A DNA stretch of 59,687 nt, taken from the NCBI RefSeq assembly GCF_019247635.1, contig NZ_JAFBAR010000010.1:1-59687 (forward strand), written 5' to 3'. Within the stretch, counting starts at the first letter, position 1, and each line of letters starts with the position of its first letter. The notes under the pieces are model-generated. The model was not told the origin of the DNA. It saw nothing but the letters and a program-made list of their open reading frames with translations, and ran no database searches. Source of the stretch: Mycobacterium sp. (GTDB lineage Bacteria; Actinomycetota; Actinomycetes; Mycobacteriales; Mycobacteriaceae). The position numbers were made by a program, and so were the translations under genes. Below are positions 39,371 to 49,589 of the stretch, in pieces.

Positions 39371-39951
39371 CTCGCCAGGCTGGCCAGCGCGTACTCGCTG
39401 ACCGCGATGAGCGCGTCCGTGGCCGACCGCCGGTTTCGCGCGTCGATCGCGATCACCGGGATGTGCGCGGGCAGCGTCAGGGCCTCGCGCACCGCGGCAA
39501 CAGGATATTTTGGCGCGCCGTCGAACTCGTTGACGGCGACCAGGAACGGCAGGTTGCGGTGCTCGAAGAAGTCGACGGCGGCGAAGCTGTCCTCGAGACG
39601 CCGGCAGTCGACCAGGACGATCGCGCCGATAGCACCCCGCACCAGGTCGTCCCACATGAACCAGAAGCGGCGCTGGCCCGGGGTGCCGAACAGGTAGAGC
39701 ACCAGGTCCTCGTCCAACGTGATCCGGCCGAAGTCCATCGCGACGGTGGTGGTCCGCTTGTCCGGCGTGGCCTCCACCATGTCCACACCGGCCGACGCGT
39801 CGGTCACCATCGCCTCGGTGCGCAGCGGCATGATCTCCGAAACGGCACCGACGAACGTCGTCTTGCCGGTGCCGAACCCGCCCGCGATGACGATCTTCGT
39901 CGAGGCGGTGGCCGGCTGTTCGGACTGTGGCTCAGAGTGCTTTAAGCCCAC
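39367..39951 (-). CDS. mfpB: Small GTPase MfpB (CvnD-type)
   Basis: This 194-aa Ras-like GTPase of the conservon ATP/GTP-binding family has P-loop GGFGTGKTT, the switch region TTVAMDFGRITLD, FGTPGQRRFWFMWDDL (the DxxG-equivalent GTPGQ) and VNEFDGA (the N-E-x-D form of NKxD). It is reported to regulate MfpA interaction with gyrase in a GTP-dependent way. The GTG start lies 20 bp inside the DUF742 gene, and its stop overlaps the mfpA start. Confidence 0.94.
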   Translation of the reverse strand: MGLKHSEPQSEQPATASTKIVIAGGFGTGKTTFVGAVSEIMPLRTEAMVTDASAGVDMVEATPDKRTTTVAMDFGRITLDEDLVLYLFGTPGQRRFWFMWDDLVRGAIGAIVLVDCRRLEDSFAAVDFFEHRNLPFLVAVNEFDGAPKYPVAAVREALTLPAHIPVIAIDARNRRSATDALIAVSEYALASLAS

Positions 39952-40291
39952 GCAGGGTCCTTCCTATGAGCTCGTGGCGCTCATCGCGGGTCGAACGCTC
40001 GGTCAAGGTTCTATGCACCCGAAGGTAGCCGGACGTCACCAGATCGCCGACCAGGACGCGCGCGACACCCACCGGTAAATCCAAACGGGCCGCGATTTCG
40101 GCCACCGACGGGCGCTCGCCGCAGAGCCGAACAATGCTGCCCCGCACGTCGCCGGCCGGCCAGCGGTGATCGAGCCCGGCCTGCAGCGCCTGCACCGGCG
40201 CTTCCAACGGAAGGTCGACGGCGGTGTCGGTGCGTCCCGCCGTCAAAGTGTACGGGCGGACTAGGTTGGCCTCTCGTCGCTCTGGGCTCAC
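39932..40291 (-). CDS. DUF742 conservon protein (CvnC-type)
   Basis: This 119-aa protein has [14 protein letters not shown] at the start, the family hallmark, and a winged-helix-like core [30 protein letters not shown]. The GTG start overlaps the roadblock gene stop (GTGA). Conservon members of this type are thought to act with the GTPase downstream of the sensor kinase. DNA binding is suggested by the fold, not shown. Confidence 0.92.
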   Translation of the reverse strand: MSPERREANLVRPYTLTAGRTDTAVDLPLEAPVQALQAGLDHRWPAGDVRGSIVRLCGERPSVAEIAARLDLPVGVARVLVGDLVTSGYLRVHRTLTERSTRDERHELIGRTLRGLKAL

Positions 40292-40692
40292 GCGGGTGAT
40301 GCGCTCGAACGGCGGGCGGACTGCACAACGCCGCCCACCCGTTCGACAAGAATGGCCATCTCGTAGCCAATCTGGCCGATGTCGCACGACGTCACGGCCA
40401 GCGTCGCCAGATGGGAGCCGTCCCCGACGCGCATCAGCAGCAGGTAGCCGTTCTGCATCTCGACCACCGATTGCAGCACCTGCCCGCCCTCGAACAGTTG
40501 CGCGGCACCGGTGGCGAGGCTGGCCAGCCCGGAGGCCACCGCGGCCAGCTGGTCGGCTCGTTCGCGCGGGAGATGTTCGCTGGCGGCGATGGGCAGCCCG
40601 TCGACGGACACCAGCAGTGCGTGGGCCACGCCCGGGACTTCGCGGGCGAACTTCGACACCAGCCAGTCCAGCGGGTTGCCCGGTGAAGTCAT
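40288..40692 (-). CDS. Roadblock/LC7 domain protein (CvnB-type)
   Basis: This 134-aa protein is the GTPase-activating-like partner in conservons. [32 protein letters not shown] is the typical roadblock opening, and [18 protein letters not shown] a later beta strand. Its ATG overlaps the sensor kinase stop (ATGA), and its own stop overlaps the DUF742 GTG. It is the orthologue of Rv3364c. Confidence 0.93.
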   Translation of the reverse strand: MTSPGNPLDWLVSKFAREVPGVAHALLVSVDGLPIAASEHLPRERADQLAAVASGLASLATGAAQLFEGGQVLQSVVEMQNGYLLLMRVGDGSHLATLAVTSCDIGQIGYEMAILVERVGGVVQSARRSSASPA

Positions 40693-43544
40693 TGCTGGTC
40701 GGGCCCTTCACCGGCGTCGCGAGCGTGCGACCGTCCGGTCCGCACGCCGCTGAAGTGACCGCCGATGGAGGCGCGGACCGCTTCGGGGTCGCGCCCGGCG
40801 GCCGCGTGCTGTGGCTGCCGGCCCGCGGGCGCCCCGCCGTTGTGATGATCGTCGTCGTCGGACTCCGCCGCTCCCGGCACCAGTCGGGCGCCGGGGGTGC
40901 GCACGGGAAGGCCCTGGTCCGTGCGGGTTTCGACGGGTTTGTTCTCGGCGTCGGCGGCCAGCGACCAACCGCGGTCCCACACCGTCTGCCAGTCCAGGTC
41001 GGGACTGTGCCCCAGCTCATGGGGATCACCCAGCATCTCCGAGAGCATGCGCTGGTAGATCACGTCGTCCTGGGTCTGGCCGGCCGGGGGGACCGGGGGG
41101 ACCGGGGCGGCTGGGGGGACCGTGTTGGAGGGTTGGGGCGGCCCGGGCTCGACAGGCTGGGCTGGTCGTCGAGCAAAGAACGCCGAGGTGTCTGACGCTT
41201 TCTTCGGCTCCGGAGCCGGAGCCCGCTGCGGAGGCGGGGACGGCTCTTTGGCCGGCTGCTGCTGGGGTTCCTTCGGGAACCCGTTTTCCCACCAGGGGGT
41301 GGCCAGCTCACGTTTGGCTTGCCGCGGCGGTTCGGGCGGTTCGACGGGCTGTGCGGGCACGTCGGTGATGCCGCTCGAACCAGGGTTGCGGCGCGGCAAC
41401 AGGGTGACCGGCGGCCCGCCGGAGCCGTTCTGCGCTGACGACGGCGCGGGAGCCGCCGGTACGGCAGGCGCCGGGACCGGGGCGGGGGCAAGGGGCGTCG
41501 GGACAGGGGCAGGCGTCGGGACCGGGGCCGGGGCGCGCGTCGGGACCGGGGCGGGGTCAGGGCCTACCAGCCTTGCGGGGCCAGCCACGGGCGCGGCCAC
41601 GGCAGCCGGCTCCCCTTGGAGCACCGCCAGCGGCAGGTAGACCTCGGCCGTCGTGCCCGAGCCGGCGTCGGCGGACGCCGGACCGCGCAGTCCGACCCGG
41701 ATGCCATGCCGCTCGGCCAACCGGCTGACCACGAAAAAGCCCATGTGACGGGCATTATCGGGGGTGACGGCGTCGGCGAGCGAGCCCCCGGTCTGCAGCC
41801 GCATGTTGGCCATCCGCCGATCGGCGTCGTTCATGCCCAGACCGGAGTCGGCGATGCGCAGCAGCAAGCCGCCGTCGCTGGCGCGAACCGCCGAAACCCG
41901 AACCGTTGTCGTCGGCGGCGAATAACGCAGCGCGTTGTCGATCAGTTCGGCGAGCAGATGGATGACGCCGCCGGCGGCCGCACCGGTGACCCTGGAGTCC
42001 GGAAGTCCCGCAATTTCGACCCGGCGATAGTCCTCGACCTCGGACACGGCGGCGTTGAGCACCGTCGACAGCGGCACCGGCTCGCGCTGGTCGCGGGTGA
42101 TCTGCGCGCCCGCCAGCACCAACAGGTTGGCGCTGTTGCGGCGCAGGCGTGCGGCCAGGTGATCCAACCGGAAAAGGCTTTCGAGCCGTTCGGGATCCTG
42201 CTCGTCGCGCTCGAGCCCGTCGATCAGCGACAGCTGCTGGTCGACCAGCGAACGGTTGCGCCGCGACATGGTCTCGAACATGTCGTTGACCAGCAACCGC
42301 AACCGCGCCTCCTCGCCGGCGAGCAGCAGGGCCTGGGTGTGCAGCTCGTCGACGGCGTGCGCGACCTGGCCGATCTCCTCGGTGGTGTACACGGCCAGCG
42401 GCTCAGGGGCCGGCTCGCCGCCGGCCCGGACCCGGGCGATCTCGCCGTCGAGGTCGGTGTGGGCGACCTTCAGCGCGCTGTCGCGCAGCACCCGCAGCGG
42501 CCGGACCAGCGACCGCGCCACCAGCAGCACGAGGGCCAGGGCGATCACGATGGCAACCAACACGACCACCATGTCGCGGATCGCGGCGTCACGCCGGGCG
42601 GTGGACTCGGCCTGCACCGACTTGGTCACCGCCGTGGTGGCGTCCTTGATCACTTGTCCGGCGATCCCGCCGGTGATCCGGATGGAGTTCAGCAGGTCGG
42701 GGTTGTCGACCAGTGTGCTGGACGGATCGGACATGATCGCCATGCGGGCAACAAATTGCTGCTGCAGCGTCTTGGCGTCCGACGAGCCGGCGCCGAGCAC
42801 CTCGCTCAGCCCGAACAGCGTCGACGGTTCGGTGCCGGCCAGCGTGATCATCGAGGTGCGCAACTGCGGCTCGGGAAGATCGGCGCCGCGGGTGATCAAA
42901 ATCTCCTGCAGCGTCATCTGCCCGCGCGCCCCGACCGCACGGCTCAAGCCCTGTACCTGAGTGCGAATCTGCTCGCTGTCGACGCGCACCGATGCGTTGA
43001 TCGCGTTCTCGGCGGTCAACAGCAGCGGGGCGTAGGTGGTCACCCTGTCCCGCACGCCGATGTTGTTGGCCAGCACCTTGTCCAGTAGCGCCTGACCGCC
43101 GTTCAGCAGGGTGCTCACCGCCAAGCGGACGTCGGGGATCACGTCGGTGTTCCCCAGCCGGGCCTGCAGCTCGTACTTGCGCGCTGCGAAGTTCTTCTTG
43201 GCCCCCTCGACGTCGCGTTCGGTGGAACTCGCCAACAGCGCGACGTCCATCGCCGACATGTATTTGGTGATGGCGGGTATGACGTCGGCGCGGGCGGCGG
43301 CGAGCCGCAGACCGTTGGAGTTGGCCAGCTCGCCGCGTACCCGGAGTCCGCCGAAAACCGTTGCCAGCACAAGCGGTACCAAAACAATCGCCACGACTTT
43401 CCAGCGAACGGGCCAGTTGCGCATTGACCACTTGCGCGGGCGCTTGGTCGGTGCTGGGGCCCGCGTGTCAACGGAAGGGGACTGCGGCATGCCGGCGGCG
43501 GCCGGGCGGGTGAACGCCGGGGGGGACGGGTGGGAGGACATCAT
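40689..43544 (-). CDS. Nitrate/nitrite-sensor-like histidine kinase (CvnA-type)
   Basis: This 951-aa membrane protein starts at ATG 43544; an adjacent ATG at 43541 is equally possible. Transmembrane helix 1 is near residues 48-67 and helix 2 near 324-345, enclosing an extracytoplasmic NIT-like sensor domain. A HAMP-like segment follows, then a dimerisation region with [14 protein letters not shown] (candidate H-box), then a HATPase domain with [12 protein letters not shown] (N box, about 530), DSGLGM and [14 protein letters not shown]. The last 300 residues are a long Pro/Ala-rich disordered tail. It heads the five-gene mfp operon; its ligand is unknown. Confidence 0.92.
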   Translation of the reverse strand: MMSSHPSPPAFTRPAAAGMPQSPSVDTRAPAPTKRPRKWSMRNWPVRWKVVAIVLVPLVLATVFGGLRVRGELANSNGLRLAAARADVIPAITKYMSAMDVALLASSTERDVEGAKKNFAARKYELQARLGNTDVIPDVRLAVSTLLNGGQALLDKVLANNIGVRDRVTTYAPLLLTAENAINASVRVDSEQIRTQVQGLSRAVGARGQMTLQEILITRGADLPEPQLRTSMITLAGTEPSTLFGLSEVLGAGSSDAKTLQQQFVARMAIMSDPSSTLVDNPDLLNSIRITGGIAGQVIKDATTAVTKSVQAESTARRDAAIRDMVVVLVAIVIALALVLLVARSLVRPLRVLRDSALKVAHTDLDGEIARVRAGGEPAPEPLAVYTTEEIGQVAHAVDELHTQALLLAGEEARLRLLVNDMFETMSRRNRSLVDQQLSLIDGLERDEQDPERLESLFRLDHLAARLRRNSANLLVLAGAQITRDQREPVPLSTVLNAAVSEVEDYRRVEIAGLPDSRVTGAAAGGVIHLLAELIDNALRYSPPTTTVRVSAVRASDGGLLLRIADSGLGMNDADRRMANMRLQTGGSLADAVTPDNARHMGFFVVSRLAERHGIRVGLRGPASADAGSGTTAEVYLPLAVLQGEPAAVAAPVAGPARLVGPDPAPVPTRAPAPVPTPAPVPTPLAPAPVPAPAVPAAPAPSSAQNGSGGPPVTLLPRRNPGSSGITDVPAQPVEPPEPPRQAKRELATPWWENGFPKEPQQQPAKEPSPPPQRAPAPEPKKASDTSAFFARRPAQPVEPGPPQPSNTVPPAAPVPPVPPAGQTQDDVIYQRMLSEMLGDPHELGHSPDLDWQTVWDRGWSLAADAENKPVETRTDQGLPVRTPGARLVPGAAESDDDDHHNGGAPAGRQPQHAAAGRDPEAVRASIGGHFSGVRTGRSHARDAGEGPDQQ

Positions 43545-43838
43545 CACTTGGGTGTTCCGCTGGTGGTCAGCATCGGGAGATACACAAGACTCATGAAACT
43601 TCCTGGTTTGTTCCGCCCTACCCAGGCAGCAGGGCGCGAACATAAACGCCTGGCAATTTGTCGAGTATGACAGCCCACAGCCGAGGTCTCCACATTCCTA
43701 CTGAGTCCTATCTGAGCAGACTTGAGCAGATCGGAGCCTGCGGCGGCGCGTCCCGACACCGATGAGTAAGCCTGGCAAACCGGTTGGGCGAACAACAGCA
43801 CGGGCGTGTCACGATCGTCGTCGCGATATCGCAGTTCA
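43545..43838. other. Region between the conservon and the DUF4185 gene
   Basis: This stretch should hold the mfp operon promoter on the minus strand. No convincing gene or clear operator was seen. The minus-strand frame of the sensor kinase stays open about 100 bp upstream of the chosen start but lacks domain-like sequence. Confidence 0.4.
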
Positions 43839-44885
43839 TCACCGGTTGACGTTGGCCGCCAACTCCTGCACGTTGTACGTGCCCGGCCCCTTGGGGCGAC
43901 CGCGGCGATCGGTCGGCACGTGCCATTGGCTGACCAGGATGCGCATATGGTCGAGCGTGGAACCCGGGACGATATAGCCGCCGTAATTTTGCGGCACATC
44001 CTGCTGGGTCGCGATTGTCGTCAAATGGCCCTGGGTGAATAGCTTTGTGGGGTTGTCGGCAACTCGGACTTCGACGCTGCCGCTATTGACGTTAAATCCC
44101 GACAAGACGGTCTTGCCGCCGATTTCCCGCATGCTGATTTCACCGAATTTGACGTCACGGCCGGTGATCGGCGTGACTTTCGCGGCGCCCCAGCCCAACG
44201 TGCCATCGGATCTACGTCCGTACGGTTGCCACGTCGAACGGTCCGGAAACGTGCCGGGTTCGGCCCTGTAGAGGGTGATTCCGTGCGTTCGGTCGAACGC
44301 GTCGGCCGCGACGTAGACGTTGCCGTCTTTGCCTTGGTAGCCGCTGATCTGCGACTGCCCGCCGTCAGCGTAATCGCCGGGCCTAAGCGAACCTGGAACC
44401 TCGGTCCAACCCGGCTGTCCCGATTTGGCTTCCACCAGCCAGGTGCCACCAGTCGGCTTCAGGGCCGTCGTCCCGGCGACCATCACATACGTCGTGCCGT
44501 CGAGCTGGACGGTGCCCGCCGGCAATGTGTTGCCCCGCGACGGGGAAGGCTGGGCGAATAACTCGTTGCGGCTGCCGTCACCCGCGCCGAACAGCCCGGC
44601 GACCCGGACCGGCCCCCACGCGCCCAGCGATTCCGGACTGGCGATCATGCCCACCGAGGGATAGTGGCTCGGATGGTCCAAGGGCCCGAGCCAGTCGCCC
44701 GTCCACCCGTCGCCACCGATGGCAACGGCCATGCCGTCGGCGAGCACGACCATCTCCCCCAGGTCGACCGCGCCAATGCCGATCCGCCCGGTGCCCGAAC
44801 CAGTCCCGGCGATCGGCCCCAGATTGCGTATCTCGCCGCGCTTGAGCGCGAATGTCTTCCTGGCGTTTTGCCGCTGCTCCGTCAC
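43839..44885 (-). CDS. DUF4185 domain protein
   Basis: This 348-aa protein starts at a GTG and is made of a five-bladed beta-propeller-like DUF4185 domain. GAVDLGEMVVLADGMAVAIGGD, the SRGNTLPAGTVQLDGTTYVM blade, GNVYVAADAFDRTHGITLYRA and WGAAKVTPITGRDVKFGEISMREI are the repeated strands. In mycobacteria DUF4185 is often fused to PE domains; here it is free-standing and has no signal peptide. The fold suggests a glycan- or ester-binding/hydrolysing surface, by inference only. It is divergent from trmL. Confidence 0.82.
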   Translation of the reverse strand: MTEQRQNARKTFALKRGEIRNLGPIAGTGSGTGRIGIGAVDLGEMVVLADGMAVAIGGDGWTGDWLGPLDHPSHYPSVGMIASPESLGAWGPVRVAGLFGAGDGSRNELFAQPSPSRGNTLPAGTVQLDGTTYVMVAGTTALKPTGGTWLVEAKSGQPGWTEVPGSLRPGDYADGGQSQISGYQGKDGNVYVAADAFDRTHGITLYRAEPGTFPDRSTWQPYGRRSDGTLGWGAAKVTPITGRDVKFGEISMREIGGKTVLSGFNVNSGSVEVRVADNPTKLFTQGHLTTIATQQDVPQNYGGYIVPGSTLDHMRILVSQWHVPTDRRGRPKGPGTYNVQELAANVNR

Positions 44886-44974
44886 GCGCTCCCCATAACA
44901 GCTACGGTCACCCGAGTTTATCGACCAGAACAGGCCGGTAGCCGAGCCGTCGCCGTGCGAGAGGATGTCGTGTT

Positions 44975-45439
44975 GTGTTCAGGCTGCTGTTCTTTTGCCC
45001 GCGGATCGCCCCCAACACCGGCAACGCCATCCGGACCGCGGCCGCCACCGGCTGCGAGCTGCATCTGGTCGAGCCGCTGGGGTTCGACCTATCCGAGCCC
45101 AAGCTGCGACGGGCCGGACTGGACTATCACGATCTCGCGTCGGTGACCGTGCACCCGTCGCTGCCCGCCGCGTGGGATTCGCTGGCGCCGGCCCGGGTAA
45201 TCGCGTTCAGTGCGCAGGCGACCGCGTCCTTCGCCGACGTCGCCTACCGGGCCGGCGACGTGTTGATGTTCGGGCCCGAACCGACCGGACTGGACCCGGT
45301 GATCCTGGCCGACCCGCATATCACCCACCGGGTGCGCATCCCGATGCTGGCGGGCCGGCGCTCGCTGAACCTGTCCAACGCCGCGGCCGTCGCCGTCTAC
45401 GAGGCGTGGCGCCAGCACGGTTTCGCGGGGAGCGTCTAG
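44975..45439 (+). CDS. trmL: tRNA (cytidine/uridine-2'-O-)-methyltransferase TrmL-like (SpoU family)
   Basis: This 154-aa minimal SPOUT methyltransferase is expected to 2'-O-methylate the wobble nucleotide 34 of certain tRNA-Leu. PRIAPNTGNAIRTAAATG is motif 1, MFGPEPTGLDP motif 2, and IPMLAGRRSLNLSNAAAVAVYEAW motif 3, forming the knotted SAM site. The GTG start gives the same length as M. tuberculosis Rv3366. It is divergent from DUF4185 and convergent with the nitroreductase. Confidence 0.93.
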   Translation: MFRLLFFCPRIAPNTGNAIRTAAATGCELHLVEPLGFDLSEPKLRRAGLDYHDLASVTVHPSLPAAWDSLAPARVIAFSAQATASFADVAYRAGDVLMFGPEPTGLDPVILADPHITHRVRIPMLAGRRSLNLSNAAAVAVYEAWRQHGFAGSV

Positions 45440-45460
45440 CCCCCGGCCCGGCCCGGCCCG

Positions 45461-45530
45461 GCGAGCGTGCGTGTTTGCACACGACACGCCGGGTGTTGCC
45501 GGCATTCTGCGCACCTTCGCGCAGATGCGG
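45461..45530. repeat. Degenerate class B palindrome
   Basis: The left arm GCGAGCGTGCGTGTTTGCAC matches the class B consensus closely and is followed by ACGACACGCCGGGTG, but the right half has diverged (CTGCGCACCTTCGCGCAG remains as a small hairpin). It lies between convergent trmL and nitroreductase genes. Confidence 0.55.
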
Positions 45531-45532
45531 GG

Positions 45533-46177
45533 CTACCAGCTGTTCCAGTGCGTCAGCCTCTCGGCGGGCAGGCGCTTGGCCGGGCGGAAGTCGGTGCCCT
45601 TGGTGTAGGCGATCGGAAACAGCCCGCCCTGGCTGTATTCGTCGTAGGGGATGCCGAGCACTTCGGCGGCCTTGCGCTCACCGTCGCCGAGCAGGTGCAG
45701 CGTCGTCCAGCAGGAACCCAGGCCCCGGGAGCGCAGCGCCAGGCAGAAACTCCAGACCGCCGGGAAAAGGGAGGCCCAGAACGACACCCCGCCCAGCGGT
45801 TGCTTGTCTTCGCGCCCTGCGATGCAGGGGATCAACAGCACCGGCGCCTCGTGCATGTGCTCGGCCAGGTAGGTCGCCGAATCGCGGACCAGCCCCATCC
45901 GCTCGCCGCGGGTGTCGCCCTCGGTGTACTCGGGCGCGGGCGAGCTGAGGTAGCCGCGGGCATTGGACAGATAGATGTCGCCGATCGCCTTTTTCTTTTC
46001 CGCGTCCTCGACGAACACCCACTGCCAGCCCTGCGAGTTCGAACCGGTGGGCGCCTGCAGCGCCAGTTCGAGGCATTCCGTCAGCACGTCGCGAGGCACC
46101 GGCTTGTCGAAGTCGAGTCGTTTGCGGACCGAGCGGGTGGTGCTGAGGACTTCATCGACGGACAAGTTCAGGGTCAT
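45533..46177 (-). CDS. Nitroreductase family oxidoreductase (Rv3368c-like)
   Basis: This 214-aa FMN-dependent protein has the nitroreductase fold. TTRSVRKRLDFDKPVP carries the FMN-phosphate-binding Arg/Ser, LQAPTGSNSQGWQWVFV the second FMN contact, and FWASLFPAVWSFCLALRSRGLGSCWTTLHL the dimer-interface helix. GIPYDEYSQGGLFPIAY ends the core. Length is identical to M. tuberculosis Rv3368c. The physiological substrate is unknown; quinones or nitroaromatics are typical for the family. Confidence 0.92.
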   Translation of the reverse strand: MTLNLSVDEVLSTTRSVRKRLDFDKPVPRDVLTECLELALQAPTGSNSQGWQWVFVEDAEKKKAIGDIYLSNARGYLSSPAPEYTEGDTRGERMGLVRDSATYLAEHMHEAPVLLIPCIAGREDKQPLGGVSFWASLFPAVWSFCLALRSRGLGSCWTTLHLLGDGERKAAEVLGIPYDEYSQGGLFPIAYTKGTDFRPAKRLPAERLTHWNSW

Positions 46178-46228
46178 GAGGCGAGGCTACCGTTGCGCCG
46201 TAAGCGTCGAACTGACCTCGCCGGGAAA

Positions 46229-46274
46229 GTGAAGTCCACGACGCATTTGCGGCGTGTCGCGTCGTGTGTTTCAC
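46229..46274. repeat. Palindrome between nitroreductase and dnaE2
   Basis: GTGAAGTCCACGACGC faces GCGTCGTGTGTTTCAC around a loop with TTGCGGCGTGTC, the same core found in class A. It lies 52 bp upstream of the nitroreductase start and 16 bp from the dnaE2 stop, so it may end the dnaE2 transcript. Confidence 0.65.
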
Positions 46275-46289
46275 AGTGGGCGCGGGGAC

Positions 46290-49200
46290 TCAGCGGAAGT
46301 CGCGCGAGCGCGAGCCGACCGCCAAGGAGATGCGGCCCAACCGCTCCGCGACGACAGTGATTGCGCCGCTAGCGTTTTGGACCTGGCCGCGGATCAGCAG
46401 CGCCGGCGCCGTGTTCGCCAGTTTGCGGTGCCGTCCCCACACCCCCGGCGTGCAGAGCACGTTGACCATACCGGTCTCGTCCTCGAGGTTGATGAACGTC
46501 ACGCCCTGGGCCGTCGCGGGCCGCTGCCGGTGGGTCACCGCACCGGCTATCAGCACGCGGTCGCCGTCAGGCACCGACCCCAGCGTGGCGGCGGGCAGCA
46601 CCCCCATCGCGTCCAGGTCGGCCCGCAGGAACTGGGTCGGATAACTGTCCGGGGAGATGCCGGTGGCCCACACGTCGGCGGCGGCCAGCTCCAGCTCGCT
46701 CATCCCCGGCAGCGCGGGGATGTGTGACGATGAGCCGACCCCGGGCAGCCGGCCCGGCCGTTGCGTGGCCGCGGCCCCGGCCGCCCACAACGCCTCCCGC
46801 CGCGACATCCCGAAGCAGCCCAGCGCCCCGGCCGTCGCCAGCGCTTCGGTCTGCGGCACGGAAAGCTGCAGCCGGGATGTCAGATCGAGCAGAGAGGTGA
46901 ACGCGCCGTTGGCTTTTCGGTCTTCGGCTAACCGCTCGGCGAGGTCGTCACCGATATGACGAACCGCACCCAGGCCGAGGCGCACCTCGGTTCCGCCGTT
47001 TTCCAGAGTGGCGTGCGCCAGGCTGGCGTTGACGCACGGCCCGTGCACGGTTACGCCATGCCTGCGCGCGTCGGCCACCAGCGACTGTGGGGAATAGAAG
47101 CCCATCGGCTGGGCGCGCAGCAGCGCGGCGCAGAACGCCGCGGGGTGGTGCAGCTTGAACCACGACGAGTAGAACACCAGCGACGCGAAGGACAGCGCAT
47201 GGCTTTCCGGGAAGCCGAAATTGGCGAAGGCTTCCAGCTTTTCGTAGGTCCGGTCGATCACCTCGTCGGGGGCGCCATGCAGCGCGCGCATGCCGTCGTA
47301 GAACCGGCCGCGCAGCCGTCGCATCCGCTCGGTCGAACGCTTGGACCCCATGGCGCGCCGCAACTGGTCGGCCTCGGCGGCCGAAAAGCCCGCACAGTCG
47401 ACCGCGAGCTGCATGAGCTGCTCCTGAAAGAGCGGAACTCCCAGCGTCTTTCGCAGCGCCGACGCCATGGACGGGTGATCGTAGACGACCTTGTCGATGC
47501 CGTTGCGCCGCCGGATGTAGGGATGCACCGACCCGCCCTGGATGGGCCCGGGACGGATCAGCGCCACCTCGACCACTAGGTCGTAGAACTCCCGCGGCTT
47601 GAGCCTGGGCAAGGTGGCCATCTGCGCGCGTGACTCCACCTGGAACACACCGACGGAATCGGCGCGCTGCAGCATCTCGTACACCGCAGCCTCGGAGAGG
47701 TCGAGTTTGGCCAGATCCACGTCGATGCCCTTGTGCTCGGCCACCAGGTCTTGCGCGTAGTGCAACGCCGAGAGCATACCCAGCCCGAGCAGGTCGAACT
47801 TCACCAAACCTATTGCCGCACAGTCGTCTTTGTCCCACTGTAGGACGCTGCGGTTCTCCATACGCGCCCACTCCACCGGGCACACGTCGGCGATCGGGCG
47901 ATCGCAGATCACCATGCCACCGGAGTGGATGCCCATATGTCGCGGCAGATTCCGGATCTGGTTCGCCAGGTCGACCACCTGTCCGGGGATGTCCTCGACA
48001 TCGGCCGAATCCGCAAGCCCGTTCCAGTGGCTGATCTGCTTGCTCCACGCGTCCTGCTGCCCCTGCGAAAAGCCGAGGGCGCGGGCCATGTCGCGCACCG
48101 CGATTCGCCCCCGGTAGGTGATGACGTTGGCGACCTGGGCGGCATAGTCGCGGCCGTATTTGTCATAGACGTACTGGATGACCTTCTCGCGTTGGTCCGA
48201 CTCGATGTCGATGTCGATGTCGGGCGGGCCGTCGCGGGCCGGTGACAAGAAGCGCTCGAACAACAGCTCGTTGGCGATCGGGTCGACGGCGGTGACACCC
48301 AGGGCGTAGCAGACCGCGGAGTTGGCCGCCGATCCTCTGCCCTGGCACAGGATATTGTTCTCCCGACAGAACCTGGTGATGTCGTGCACCACCAGGAAGT
48401 AGCCGGGAAACTTCAGTTGCGCAATGACTTTCAGCTCGTGTTCGATCTGGGCGTATGCTCTCCGCGCCTGCTCGGCCGGCCCGTAGCGGTCAAGCGCGCC
48501 CACCATCACCAAGGACCGCAGCCAGCTGTCCTCGGTGTGCCCGTCGGGCACGTCGAACGGGGGCAGCTGCGGCGCGATCAGCGCCAGTCCGAACGCACAC
48601 TGCTCGCCGAGTTCCACCGCGGCGGCCAGCACCTCGGGGCACTGCGCGAACAGCCGGGCCATCTCCGCACCGGACCGCAGGTGTGAGCCGCCCAGCGGGG
48701 CCAGCCACCCGGCGGCGGCGTCCAGGGACTGCCGGGCCCGGATCGCCCCCATTGCCATGGCCAGCCGGCTGCGTGCGGGGTGGGCGAAATGCGCCCCCGT
48801 GGTGGCGACGACGCCGACACCGAAGCGCGGTGCGAGGGCGGCCAGCGCCGCGTTGCGTTCGTCGTCGAGCGGCTGGCCATGGTGGGTCAGTTCGATGCTG
48901 ACCCGCTCGGCCGTGAACCGGTCCACCAGATTGGCCAGCGCTCGCTCCGCCGCCCCCACACCCCCCTCGGAAAGCGCCTGGCGCACAGCGCCTTTCCGAC
49001 AGCCGGTCAGGATATGCCAGTGGCCGCCGGCCGCCTCGGTCAGCGCGTCGAAATCGTAACGCGGCTTGCCCTTCTCGCCGCCGGCCAGATGCGCTGCGGC
49101 CAGTTGCCGCGACAGTCGCCGGTAGCCCTCTGATCCGCGGGCCAGCACCAGCAGGTGCGGGCCTGGCGGATCCGGATCCTCGGTGCGGGCAACCGATCCC

Positions 49201-49577
49201 AGCGACAACTCGGCGCCGAAAACGGTCTGCACGCCGAGTTCTGTGGCGGCCTCGGCGAATCGCACCGCCCCGTAGAGGCCGTCGTGGTCGGTCAGTGCCA
49301 GCGCGCGCAGGTCCAGCCGGGCGGCCTCTTCGACCAGTTCCTCCGGAGTGCTGGCCCCGTCGAGGAAGCTGTATGCCGAATGGGCATGCAGCTCGGCATA
49401 CGGGACGGCCGAGCGGGCCATCCGGCCGTCATCTCGTGGCCGGTAGGTCCCGCGTTTGCGGGACAGGGGACCATCTTCCGCGGGACCTGCTGCCACCGGG
49501 ACGCCGGCGTGGCGCGGCTTGCTGTCGAGCACCCGCTCCATTTCCGCCCAGCTCGGCGGCCCGTTGTGCCATCCCAC
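46290..49577 (-). CDS. dnaE2: Error-prone DNA polymerase III alpha subunit DnaE2
   Basis: This 1095-aa C-family polymerase performs damage-induced translesion synthesis together with ImuA' and ImuB. The N-terminal PHP domain starts AELHAHSAYSFLDGAST. The palm has the catalytic Asp motif PPDIDIDIESDQREKVIQYVY; fingers and helix-hairpin-helix parts follow, and an OB fold (GVTFINLEDETGMVNVL) closes the protein. The GTG at 49577 (VGWHNGPPSWAEMERVL) matches the known N-terminus; the longer open frame runs through the LexA box and is rejected. SOS control is shown by a LexA box 13 bp upstream. Confidence 0.96.
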   Translation of the reverse strand: MGWHNGPPSWAEMERVLDSKPRHAGVPVAAGPAEDGPLSRKRGTYRPRDDGRMARSAVPYAELHAHSAYSFLDGASTPEELVEEAARLDLRALALTDHDGLYGAVRFAEAATELGVQTVFGAELSLGSVARTEDPDPPGPHLLVLARGSEGYRRLSRQLAAAHLAGGEKGKPRYDFDALTEAAGGHWHILTGCRKGAVRQALSEGGVGAAERALANLVDRFTAERVSIELTHHGQPLDDERNAALAALAPRFGVGVVATTGAHFAHPARSRLAMAMGAIRARQSLDAAAGWLAPLGGSHLRSGAEMARLFAQCPEVLAAAVELGEQCAFGLALIAPQLPPFDVPDGHTEDSWLRSLVMVGALDRYGPAEQARRAYAQIEHELKVIAQLKFPGYFLVVHDITRFCRENNILCQGRGSAANSAVCYALGVTAVDPIANELLFERFLSPARDGPPDIDIDIESDQREKVIQYVYDKYGRDYAAQVANVITYRGRIAVRDMARALGFSQGQQDAWSKQISHWNGLADSADVEDIPGQVVDLANQIRNLPRHMGIHSGGMVICDRPIADVCPVEWARMENRSVLQWDKDDCAAIGLVKFDLLGLGMLSALHYAQDLVAEHKGIDVDLAKLDLSEAAVYEMLQRADSVGVFQVESRAQMATLPRLKPREFYDLVVEVALIRPGPIQGGSVHPYIRRRNGIDKVVYDHPSMASALRKTLGVPLFQEQLMQLAVDCAGFSAAEADQLRRAMGSKRSTERMRRLRGRFYDGMRALHGAPDEVIDRTYEKLEAFANFGFPESHALSFASLVFYSSWFKLHHPAAFCAALLRAQPMGFYSPQSLVADARRHGVTVHGPCVNASLAHATLENGGTEVRLGLGAVRHIGDDLAERLAEDRKANGAFTSLLDLTSRLQLSVPQTEALATAGALGCFGMSRREALWAAGAAATQRPGRLPGVGSSSHIPALPGMSELELAAADVWATGISPDSYPTQFLRADLDAMGVLPAATLGSVPDGDRVLIAGAVTHRQRPATAQGVTFINLEDETGMVNVLCTPGVWGRHRKLANTAPALLIRGQVQNASGAITVVAERLGRISLAVGSRSRDFR

Positions 49578-49589
49578 TCGATCAGAGTA

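Noticed and set aside
46229..46274. Insertion sequence end or attachment site
   Set aside because: No transposase, target duplication or integrase is nearby; it fits the family of intergenic palindromes better.
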